DNA of 64,000 nt, taken from contig NC_036443.1 in the NCBI RefSeq assembly GCF_002775205.1, forward strand, positions 12,969,373-13,033,372. The letters run 5' to 3'. The DNA is from Xiphophorus maculatus. Taxonomy: Eukaryota; Chordata; Actinopteri; Cyprinodontiformes; Poeciliidae. Position numbers and translations under genes: made by a program. The notes under the pieces were generated by a model, which made no database searches, was not told the DNA's origin, and saw only the letters and a list, made by a program, of their open reading frames with translations. Each line of letters opens with the position of its first letter. Position 1 is the stretch's first letter. This document shows, piece after piece, positions 23,432 to 33,964 of this stretch.

Positions 23432-23815
23432 CACTGCAAAAACACAAAATCTTACCAAGTATTTTTAGTTTCTAGTGTAAATCTCTACATAGACTTGAAA
23501 TAAGGTAAAATTAGCTTACTAAGAGCTTTTCTACAAGATGTGGGAACTTGTTTAGAGCCAACAACTCCTGAATATTTATTTTAAAAGTTCTAGTCCCCTT
23601 TGAAATGTTTTCACTGATGACACAGGGAAAATATCTTGTTATGAAAGAAGATTGGACAGTGGAAAAGGTAATTATTTTATCAATATTCAAGAATTATTGA
23701 CTTATCTTGCAGAGCATTTCTGTGCCAGCTAGTCTGATCTTATTTCAAGTGTAGGTAGATATTTACTCTAGAAACTAGACAAAAATGCTTGATAATATTT
23801 TGTGCTTTTGCAGCG
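23432..23815. mobile_element. Palindromic non-autonomous MITE (hAT-like)
   Basis: The left end 'cactgcaaaaacacaaaatc' and right end 'tattttgtgcttttgcagcg' are near-perfect reverse complements. The similarity continues inward ('tttagtttctagtgtaaat' against 'atttactctagaaactag'), so the whole 384 bp can fold back. This palindromic family is common in teleosts. No coding capacity. Confidence 0.8.
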
Positions 23816-23945
23816 TGTCAACAGTCTGCAGATCTAAATCCTATTGAAAACCTGGAGGATGAGGTGGAGAGAACACAGCAGGAGAGAGAACCCCAGATTC
23901 TGGACAATCTTGAGACATTATGTAAGTGGATTGTCTGTATGATCT
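23816..23945 (+). mobile_element. Tc1-like transposase C-terminal fragment
   Basis: The frame reads 'SADLNPIENLEDEVERTQQ', matching the D-x-N-P-I-E-N signature around the third catalytic residue of Tc1 transposases. It directly abuts the palindromic MITE, which probably inserted into this older copy. It ends at TAA near 23,945. Confidence 0.65.
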
Positions 23946-24254
23946 AACTTTGAGAAAGGAAAAGACTATTCTTTTCAACATAAATGTAAATAAGTGCGTT
24001 TAACATGATTTTTCTCCTTTGATAAATCGGAGTATTTCAAGGTTTTTTTCTATGCTTTTTCTGCCAAACTAAGCAACTGCAATGAAAGCTTCATATATCA
24101 GTAATTTGTCTAGAAACTGTCGTCTCCATCTGCATTTCTGTTGTGTTTTTTATCTTTACCACCAAAGATTCAGAGGCCAAATCTTTGAAATTTGATTATT
24201 TTCTCTAATGAAGACTTTGCTGACCAGTTTCATGCAGCAGATGCCACCAACAGA
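23946..24254. other. Intergenic, nothing recognised
   Basis: AT-rich, with no feature recognised. Confidence 0.35.
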
Positions 24255-24660
24255 GGATGCTTGGTAACAGGACCCCCGTACAAACTCCTTTCTGTTTAAA
24301 CACGGCGTCGGCGAGCCGCTGCTGAATCCCCCTGTTTACTGGTTCTTGTTTGCTGCTCAATTACTGTCCCTGACATGGTAAACAATCGGGCTGAAATTCT
24401 GTCACATTAGCAGTGTTGTAAAAAAGCCAGAACAGATCCTAATCTTTACTCACTCATAAGAGTCTAATCCTGTTGATGGAGACAGAATCACACCCATGTC
24501 AAGGCAGCCCACCGCCCCAGGTGCAGTGGCCACACACACAGGCTCTGGCTTGTCCCTTTTTATCAGTGTTGATCAATGGAAATACCCTCCTGGGCAGGCA
24601 GCCCAGCAGTGGCTCTACTAATTAGAGGGCCTGTTTCCTCGTAAATAACTAAAGTGAATA
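24255..24660. other. Candidate conserved noncoding element
   Basis: Non-repetitive, balanced composition in AT-rich flanks, no coding pattern, with homeodomain-like cores such as 'ctactaattagagggcctg' at about 24,614 and bHLH-like and TCF-like words. It lies about 3.4 kb upstream of the PERM1 start codon. The enhancer role is inferred. Confidence 0.25.
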
Positions 24661-27427
24661 AAATCAGCCAGAATGGGTAGTAGTTTCAGCCTATAAAGCA
24701 AACAAAAAAAAAAGAAATAATTTCAAGGCTTAAACATGAAGCCTGACCAGCAGCAGAGTGGCAATAATAAGACTGATTTAACTAAGAGTGAAGTTACAGT
24801 GAATTAACTGTCATGTGTTAATTTTTAAATAATCAGCTGTAATCCATTCGCATCATTCAACACGTTTAACAATAGTTAAGGAGAATAATACATCTGGTAA
24901 CAGCAGCTTAACAGCTCACAATAAGATCAGAACTGAATTAGTGCCGTCTTTGTGTCTCTCTGATGACTGTAAACAAAGGCTCTCGTCCTCCTCAGAGAAA
25001 TAACCCTGACATTTCAGCCTCGACTCACTAGGTTATTTATGAGCTTTAATCTAACAATTCGTACATCTCATAAATATGATTCATGTACTCACATAATGAG
25101 CTGGAGATACTCTCAACCAAGGACATAACTTTATTAAAAACAATGTTTCTTAATCTTTATTTTAGTTGTTTTCTCTATTATCCTTTCGGTTTTTTTGATG
25201 TGTCATCAGGAAGTTTCTAAATTAGTATATCAGACTGAGAGTCTCCCTCATTTCCCACAGTGACGGTTTTATCAATTAAAGGAAAAAGCTGTCCGGCCTC
25301 ATGTACAAAAGTAAAAGCTGATTGCACCGCCCTTTGCAACATTAGCTGTCAAATGTTTGTGATAACTGGCAACGAATTTTGGATCACCTATCTGGGGAGA
25401 ATTGATTTATTCTCCATCTGTTCTAAACATTTCTTCAAATTGAGTCATGATGTGCTGGTTTTCAAAATCTTTTAACAATTAATACGCACAGAACAAACAC
25501 GGCTGAGTCATTATTAAGGGCATTTTTCTTGTAAGGCAACAATGCTGTTAACCGTTCGACCATACCGTCCAAAAACAAAACATGTAAAATAATGTTTTAT
25601 TTATGATGAAGTCTGTGTTATTATTAAAAACTGCCTTAAAGCAACAAATATTAAGAAAGCCGTTAAAATTAAATACAAAAATGCATTTGAGCTATGCAAA
25701 TATAAACTTTCCTCAAATCTGATGAACAAATAAATCAACAAAATCAACATTATGCGATTAAGAAAACACAAAAATGTTGGAAAGAGGCCAGACTGAAGCA
25801 AATGTATTTGAATATAAACACCATTGCACGACTACATTACACCTAACAATGTGATGACATGTAACATTGTCCTTTAAGTGATGAATTTGACCTCTCACCA
25901 TATATCATTCAGAAGTAAAGCCTTAATTTGACAATTTAATAAGATGAATAAACAATGTAAACCTTAATTGTTTGACGTTCTGCCTGTGCTATAACAAATC
26001 CGCCATTCCTTTTCTCTTATTCCCAGGTTGTATCTGGAAACATTAGGAGGGAAAGGCTTGAATCGACTCTGCAACCATCACGTCACTTTGTTACCAGCTG
26101 ACTGACACACACTTTCACATGATCCTGCAGCTCTACAGTTACTGACAGGCTACTGCTCCCTCTGCTGGATTTTAACTCTTTTGATGAGAAATCATAGCGC
26201 AAGTGATTAAAAAAAAAAAAAAAAATCTCCCAAAATTAATTAGCATAGGATTTCGGAGGTCAGCAACAAGTCAGCACACTAAAATTACATTCAAAACCAC
26301 ATGCGTTACCAGTGGAAAATCTATTTAAAGTTCTGAAATGTTATGCCTCTGTCAGACACAGCTGCCTGTAAGAACACTGTGTGTATTACGTGATCTAAAG
26401 CACCGCTCTATTTTTAACAAATCATGGGGCTTGCTGCACTGCTTGCTGCTGCTGAGGAGACGCCCACCAGAGAGAAAATGACATGGCTCTGCAGGGTCTA
26501 CCTCCACCTCTGAACTGTGTGGACCGAGGTCACAGCTGAAGCAGGACAGGTAGGAACATGTGGAAGTGTGGAAATGTATGTGTTCAATAACCAAAATAAA
26601 AGTATAAAAGGACTTCCTGTTTTCATAACACTTTCATTTATATAAATCTCATTGAAAGAGGATACATTTCTGAGTATGTTATTTGCATGATTAGCAAATG
26701 CTTCAAAATTCTACTCAGATAAAATAATATGATTGTTTTTTTTTATTGCTGGCTGTATTAGTGTACCAGTTTAGTTAACCTTGTCACATTCAAGTTTAAC
26801 GCTAATAGAGAAAGTAATTACTTTCTACATGATAATAACAATGATAATAAAAACTACCATAAAAAATTCTATGTATATTACTAAATGTCTTCAATTGAAA
26901 CTGAACTAACCTGCATATTTATCAGCACATTTTGTAAACATGTGTAAAAGAAACGTAAAAATGATTTCATCTGTTACTGCTGCAGCATAGCCCTACGATA
27001 AAATATTTTGGAAAAAAAATCTATTTTGTTTTAGTAGGTTTATTCATTCTACATTTTAAAAGATAATTTGTTTTAAAAAAAAATCAACCCACATATTTAA
27101 GACAAGTCCAAATCATCAATCACTGCTTATTAGATTCTTTCTTAAATGTTTTCCACTCATAAAAAGATCTTCAAACTGTAGAAAGACAGACTTCCAATGG
27201 TTCCCACCTTTGACTTGCCCTCCTTGTGTCTGTAGTAAGTATAGTACACTTAGTGTTTGCAAAGTCTTTTGTATTTTTAATAAATTGAAGTCAGTGATGT
27301 TTACTGTCACATATGAAAATGTTTTTCAAGAAAGGGTCCAGATCATTTCTTGTTCTGTCTTCAGGCTGAAAATATGAAAGTAGTTTCTTTGCACTGGAAC
27401 TTAAAAACTTGCAATGTGTTTGTTACA
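24661..27427. other. Intergenic, nothing recognised
   Basis: AT-rich sequence upstream of PERM1. An untranslated first exon of PERM1 could lie here, but I cannot locate it. Confidence 0.35.
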
Positions 27428-27984
27428 ACTGCAGTATGTAGCTTTTATAAAAATATGTTCATGACACATTTCATAAAACTTTCATTATGTTGCCACAGTA
27501 GAACATGAAACAGATAATCACTCTTGTGTTCCTACTGCCAACTGAAGAAACACATGGTTCAGTCAGAAACAATCGATCAGAGCCAGGAGGAGGGTTTTAT
27601 GGCTGTCAATCACACTCATGTACCTACAAATAAATATGCTAATGGCAAACAGAAAAAAAGTGTTTGTCTGCTGTCAACTTTGGCCATGCCAATTACCCTA
27701 CACATTTACGACAGGCTCCGTTGTGCGGAAGGAGCTGTAGCGTAGCAACGAACAAGGAAGATGGTGTGTACAGCGCATACACAAGCATGATTGACAGTGC
27801 TAAGACCCTCCTCCTGGATCTGATTGGCTGTCTCTGACCAGGCTGTATGCTTCTGCAGGTGGCAGTAAGACTACAGGGAGAAGGAGGAAATTATCTGCAT
27901 CATATTTTACTGTCACAACAAAGTGACAGTTTTAACAAATATGTAAAAAAAACTTATTTTTTAATAAAAGTCACCTACTTCAGC
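27428..27984. mobile_element. 557-bp fold-back MITE directly 5' of the PERM1 coding exon
   Basis: Long inverted arms of about 190 bp. The left outer arm (27,428-27,520) pairs with 27,890-27,984. The inner arm around 27,575-27,620 ('agccaggaggagggtttta') pairs with about 27,796-27,820 ('ccctcctcctggatctg'). Arms differ by scattered substitutions and small indels. There is no coding capacity. The 3' end lies 78 bp before the inferred acceptor of the PERM1 start-codon exon, so it sits in the preceding intron or 5' flank. Confidence 0.8.
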
Positions 27985-28062
27985 TTTAAAGCATATGTAT
28001 CAATTGTATATCTAGAAATGTCGAAATCATCTTAAAGTAACAAATATGCTTTTACATCACAG

Positions 28063-28084
28063 GTTCTGTTGAGCCCAGAGCCAG
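28063..28084 (+). other. perm1: 5' UTR part of the PERM1 start-codon exon
   Basis: An acceptor (tttacatcacAG) ends at 28,062 and leaves 22 bases before the ATG. This implies at least one upstream noncoding exon. The acceptor is inferred from sequence; transcript data would verify it. Confidence 0.45.
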
Positions 28085-31000
28085 ATGGATGACTTTGAGT
28101 ACAGCTTGGAGATCAGCGACCGAGACTGGGAGTGCTTCTTTGCGGAGTGTGAGGAGTGCGACCTACTTCCTCCTTCAATAGCACATGTGGATGACTCGGG
28201 GATGAGTGATTTTGATGACACTCTTCTCACCCAGAGAGCTCGAAGAGTTTACCCAACGCTGGGCTCCCCAACAAACAGCCACCCAGTGGACAGCCCCCTA
28301 AAGCGCGGTGACTCTCCTCCTGTGGCGCGACGCTTTGAGACAAAAGAGAGCGGCGGATTTGACAGTGTCCTCTCTGGCAGTGAGGAGGACATACACCTGC
28401 AGTCTGTCAACATATTTCTTGAGAGGCTTAAAGGTCTAAATGAGACCGAGCCAGACCAAGAGAGAGCTGGAAACAACAGAGAGGCAAATCAAGGGAAGCA
28501 CCAAGTCAGTGGAAGCGCTCTGCCAAAAGGCAGCGCTAAGTGGAGCACGCTGCCTGATGGAGTGGAAAAAGCATTTGGCAAAGAGAGCCAGAGGCCTGTT
28601 GACCCCATCTGGAACATCAACACAATGAAAACAGATACAGCCGAGTCCAACTTTTTCTCAGAACCTGAAACCTGCAGCACCTCCCCACCGAGCTTTTGCA
28701 AATCACCTGAAACAGAGTTATACATAACAGAGGGCGACTTCACAGACAGTGTGGTCGATGAGGTAGCGGGGCGCGATCCGCTCCATGACTCAACAGAGAG
28801 CATCGCTGGCTCAGACTCAAGAGCTCAGCCCTGCAGATTGGAAATGTGGAGAAGCATGGACGACGTCAAGCACGATACGTTGACAAGTCCGGAAAGTTTC
28901 TGCACAAAGTGGAGCTACAGAGAAGACAAGATATCGTCTCCTGAGGGGTCCCAGTTAGTCTCCCTGAGGAGGAAGCGGAGACGGAAGAGACGACTCAGTC
29001 TGGAGGCAGGTGAAGGTGGACATCCGTGTGAGAGGCACTTAAAGGAGGACCATTTGACAGTAAAAGAAGGAAGACGTCTGTTTCTATCGACGGAGACACT
29101 CGATTTAAAAGAACATAAAAATCTCACGTATGTTCTCACTCCAAATCCCGCCACCATCAAGTTCCCAGAGAATTTCTCTGCTCAGGAGATAAAAATTGAG
29201 CTCTCCCTCTCTGTTTCCCCAAGTGACAATCAGTACCAGTCACTCCAACAGAAAGCATGCACAGGCAGCAATTATTTAACCAACCACACACCCAAACCCC
29301 CTCTGAGTCAAAGTGATGACACTACTAATGATGCAGCAAATTCAAAACCAAACGGTGAGTTTCAGGTTACAGAAGCCCCCGGTTTGATTGGAAATCATCC
29401 CTTCTTGCCAGTTTCAGCTGCTAAAGTGGAAACAGAAAAGTCAAAGGTTCAGAGGCAGGAAGCGAAATCTGCCAATCTTCCTCCATCTGATGAAAGAAAT
29501 GTGTCAGCCAGTGACTGTAGAAATGAACAACATGCAAAACATTCAACAGCAGAGGTCAAATCGGTCAGCCGTTTACCGTGTGCAGAGCCATGTGCTCCTG
29601 CCATGGAAGTCGTCCAAAACGGCAACCTATCCACTGCTAAGTCTGCCCTGGCGGCGGAGGCTGGAAATTCTGGTCTGGAGAAACACACGGTGTGTCAAAG
29701 TGACTTTGAAAGTCAAGAACAGCTGGAAAGTGATGGTCAGAACACAAATCAAAATGGCACTACACTGGAAGAGACTCCCTTTTCTGTGCACACAACTGGA
29801 GGGATCACTTCTGAGCCAGGGGCATTGCAAGATGAGTCTTTGGATGAAGTAATCAGTACTTATCTAACATCAGAGCACATTAATAAGTCAGCTAACGAAA
29901 GCTACTTATCTGGAAGTGTTTCTGGTTTAGATATAGAACAACAAATAGATTCTTTAGAGGTTCTAACATCAAATATTTTCTCAGAGAAACACAAAAATTT
30001 ACAAATGTCACCAATTTCAAACTCGACGAGGGACATTCAGACAGAAACTGAAGCGTCGCAAAATGAAAACTTACAAACAACTCCTCCAGATATCACACAT
30101 GTGTCGTGTCGCCCCACTCTGGACTCTGAACCAGCCCTTTCACTTTCCAGTGAAAACAAGTTTTCAGTTTTTTGTTCAGCTGTTAATGAGCATGAATCTG
30201 TTCAAGAAGAAAAAGAGCCAAACCTCTTGGCTGATCAGGAAGCAAACCATACATTTTATGGATCCAAAAGCCAAGAAGAATCAAAGTCTGACTTTGCGCG
30301 TAAAGAGAAGGAAGTCGTCACTGCATCCAAAGATGTGGATGAACCTGGCAGGATGCCGAATTCTGTGTTTGCAATGTCGTCATTCTGGAGGGAGATGGAG
30401 AACCTGACGATAAACGACATATTGGGCTTACGAAATGCAGATAAACCTGTTCTACACGATTTACTTCCAGCTGTAACAGAAAGCGAGGAAACAGTGGTTG
30501 ATTCAGGCATTTTTACTGAAGAGGATGAGCCCAATCCAGAAGAAGCCACCAAAGAGGTCCGTGAGGTTGTTTCCTCATCTCCACGATCTGTTACCTGGCA
30601 GAGTGATCCTGTGCTAGTCAGTCAAAATCCAGATTCAGGTCCAGAGAGCATGATGTTGGAATGTGAGACTGATTCCCAACCCGTGCTCACTGAGAGGCCT
30701 CAGAAATGCCTTAAAAAGATATCGAAAACAGTCAGTGTGCACAATTTGGCAGCCTTGGAATCAGATTTGTATAGCCACACATGCAAAGCCGATGGATTAC
30801 AAGTCTTAGAAGAACAAAAAACAGAAAACCTGACCTTTTTTGCTGAGAGTGGCACATCAAAGAAAGACACAACGTTACCTTCGTCCTCTACAAACACCTA
30901 CAGGATCTCGTTCACAGACATATTTCAGTACTTCTTTGGAGAAAAACAGTCAATTTCCAGCCAGCCAGCAAGAGAAGATACAACCACACACTACACCAGT

Positions 31001-33964
31001 GGAAATTCTGTCCCTGAAACTTATGATCATTTCTTTTCAGAGTTTGACAATGAGAGCTTCTTCTCCCCTCTCTTAACAGCAGCAGAGAAAAACAAAGGCA
31101 AGCCAGTTCCTATATTCTCGTACTCTCGCTCAACTTGCAGAAACTTCCAGTTCCCAGAGGCCTATGAACACTTCTTTGCATCCTCCTCATCTGACGATTC
31201 ATCTGGGGAATCTGACGAAGAGGAAAGCTACCGCCCAGTGAAGGTGGTGACCAGGTTCAGCCGTAAACTCAATTCCAGGCAGATTACCACAGATGTGTAC
31301 GAGAATTTCTTCACAGAGAGCGACATCACAGAGAATCTCTTCTCTCTGAGTTCACTCTCCTTCAGGAAGGTTAGCTTCACAGCTCCTGCAGCCCAGGATG
31401 AGGGGACAGACTTGCTTGTGCCCATGAGGCAGAGCTCCAGTCATCAGTTTCAGAAGATTGGTTTTCCTGTCAACACGCTGGGCAGCCCAGATGTGATGTT
31501 CCCCGACCCACTGCTGTACCACCTGGAGGAAAGGATCTCCAGACAGCTCGCACTGCAGCCGTGCCGATACGAGGGGTTGGAGGTGACTGTTTCTGATCCA
31601 AGTAAGCTAAATTATATACAGTGCACACAGTAAACAAAAGGAAAAAAACTTCTTAGGCTCTTATAGCTAGGGTTGCCACAAACCCATTTGTTGTAATTGC
31701 GTAATAGTACTTCATAAATGACTTTATTGCATACAACGTCTACGTGTGTTGGACCCTCGACCACAAAAACATATTTCCTGAGGTGACAGGAAGTTCAATT
31801 GCCAAGGTACACATTAAACAAAAAGAACAGGAGCCTCAAGACTTAAATGCTGCACCCTAGGTTAGGGAGCAACAGCACCAATGTCCTCCTTTATTTTGAT
31901 AAGAAGGGCTTAGGGGTCAAAAGTATAGCCTAGGGGGCACAACATGATTATTGAAACCAATATGTTTTATAGATAACGAAGCTTAGCAAGGTAACCAAAC
32001 AAACCTAACGGACAAATTGGATGATTAAAAATTGTTTTTAGGGCACATTATGGCTTATTTGTTGAGCAGGTCAAAACACACACATTGAAATAACAGTAAC
32101 AGAAAATTAATATAAGAGGAAGCTTATTATATCCTTTTACATTTGTTCTAGGCTGAAGGGACTCCTTAGTACCATTACAAAGATACATTTAGGGATGATT
32201 TTGAATCCAGTAATAAGACTACGAAGTTAAATTTACAGTTTAGCCTGATATTAACGTTCAAAAAATAATAATTAAAACCTCTTAACATTTTTTGTTAAGA
32301 GGTAAATATAGTAAATATTCCTCATTTTAGCTCAGTTAGGATTACTTTGTTTATTTCTATTGGATATATGGCAAAATAACAACAGAGAGACATTTTTATT
32401 TGAAGTTTTTGGCCATAATAATCATAGTTTTTGGAGAGAAAAGCTTGTAACTTGAGAACACTATCCCAGATGTGAAGTAAGGCGGTGGCAGCGTCATGAG
32501 ACAGGGCTGTTTTGCTGTAGGATGGACTGGTGCAGTTCGTGCAATAGAAGGGATCCTTAGGAAAGAATAATGTGTGGAAACTTTGAAGCAACATCTCAGT
32601 ACATCAGTCAGGAAATTGAAGTTTGTCAACAGGGTCAATGGTGAAAGACCCTAATCATACACCCAGATTAGTTATAAAGTGGCTCATCAGAAACAGAGTC
32701 AACGGTTTGGACTGGCCATCTCAAAGCCCTGATCTAGGTCCCAAAAAATAATAATTGTATGGTTACAACCTGGTCACAGTTGAGTTTTTCCAACAGGTCA
32801 ACAGGTCTGGAAAGAGAACAGTTTTAATAAATCATCAAAGGGCAAGAAATTAATGCTCCATTATTGCCACTGAGAAGTGTTTGTAAACTTCTCACCAGAA
32901 CTGTTTATGAGTACATGCAACCTAAGCCGAATCAAATTTAGTTCCGTCTTCTGGACAACACAATAGTAACTCATCTGACCTTTTCAGTCCGTCTCTCTTT
33001 GTTTGTCTCACATGTTGGCGGTTGTGGTGTAGAAATGTCACCCACTCTACCCTAACATTTGAGACCAGGTCAGATTCTTTTTCCCCAGCTGTCAGATGAC
33101 ACTGAGAGAACGCCAAGCTAGAGCCAAGAGGCATGGTCCTACGTGATAACTCGACTTCACTCAATGAGAGTCTCCTCTAAGCTGCCAAGAGTGCAGAGAT
33201 TTATGCTTAGAGGGGAAGTTGAGCTACCTGCTCTTAGAGTAGGTAGCTACTTTTTCAAAATGTAATTGCCTTTAATTCATTTTCTTATGGTTTTGAAAAA
33301 ATTATATCTTTGGCTGAACAGTTTAGTTTCATCTTTGTGACATTAGTGCAGGTTTTATGAACTTCTCAGCTGAAAACAATGTCCTGTCCTGGCTGTATGA
33401 GTAGTTTTCTATAATCCCATGTGCATAAATAGTACATTTATTTAAAATTATTCCTATTATTTCAGGGTTAGATGCCCCCTTCCTGCCTCTGAAACAGTCG
33501 GATCTGTGCTTGGTTTGTATTGCGTTTGCTTCATGGGTACTGAAGACTGCTAATCCTGAAGCTGGTGATGCCTGGAAGGCCGGTGGGTATATTACTACTG
33601 TGTAAAGCACCAATAAGCCTTAATTTAGTGAGAGAGCTTGCAAACAGTGCTTTGTAACGTAAAGTTTTTTTTTATTCTGACATTAAATGGAAAAATATAC
33701 AGCTTAGGAGAGACTGTAAGGACTTTCAGTATCACTCTTAGGCTATGTTGTGATTTCTTAAACATACACAACAGCAAGCTCCACAATGAAAATTTCCAAT
33801 CTCCTGTGAGTATTGCCATGACTCTCATTCGGTTTCTCCTTTCTCTAGTCCTCCTGGCAAATGTGAGTGCCCTGTCTGCCATCAGATACCTGCGTAAGTA
33901 CGTCAAAGTGGAGCCTGCAACCAGTGAAACGAAGCCCCGCTATCCTGCCTTAACAGATTCTTGA
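28085..33964 (+). CDS. perm1: PERM1, PGC-1/ERR-induced regulator in muscle 1 (spliced, 1,249 aa)
   Basis: Coding exons: 28085-31601, 33466-33582 and 33849-33964; both introns are phase 1 (donors gtaagc and gtgggt, acceptors ttcag and ctctag). In mammals PERM1 is induced by PGC-1 and ERR and promotes mitochondrial, contractile and oxidative gene expression in muscle. The N-terminus (DFEYSLEISDRDWECFF) matches the mammalian start. A basic stretch RRKRRRKRR (295-303) is a likely nuclear signal. Four acidic/aromatic repeats carry an FF core: IFQYFF (946-951), TYDHFF (979-984), AYEHFF (1026-1031) and VYENFF (1071-1076). The last two exons encode the family's conserved hydrophobic C-terminus ('SDLCLVCIAFASWVLKT', 'LLANVSALSAIRYLRKY'). 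It is longer than human PERM1 (about 790 aa) because of the disordered middle. An LHDLL motif lies at 790-794. Confidence 0.95.
31602..33465 (+). other. perm1: PERM1 intron between coding exons 1 and 2
   Basis: Contains a Tc1-like relic (32,395-32,900). Otherwise no feature recognised. Reading through the donor would give an alternative C-terminus of ten residues and loss of the hydrophobic tail. Confidence 0.85.
32395..32900 (+). mobile_element. Tc1-like DNA transposon relic inside a PERM1 intron
   Basis: Runs from about 'ggccataataatcatagttt' through 'ggcggtggcagcgtcatgag' to the C-terminal part ('ctcaccagaactgtttatga'), in the order of a fish Tc1-like transposase that differs from the family at 8,021. 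Frameshifted throughout, so inactive. Confidence 0.75.

Noticed and set aside
29388..29852. 154-codon + frame within PERM1
   Set aside because: An out-of-frame shadow of PERM1 exon 1, low in domain content.
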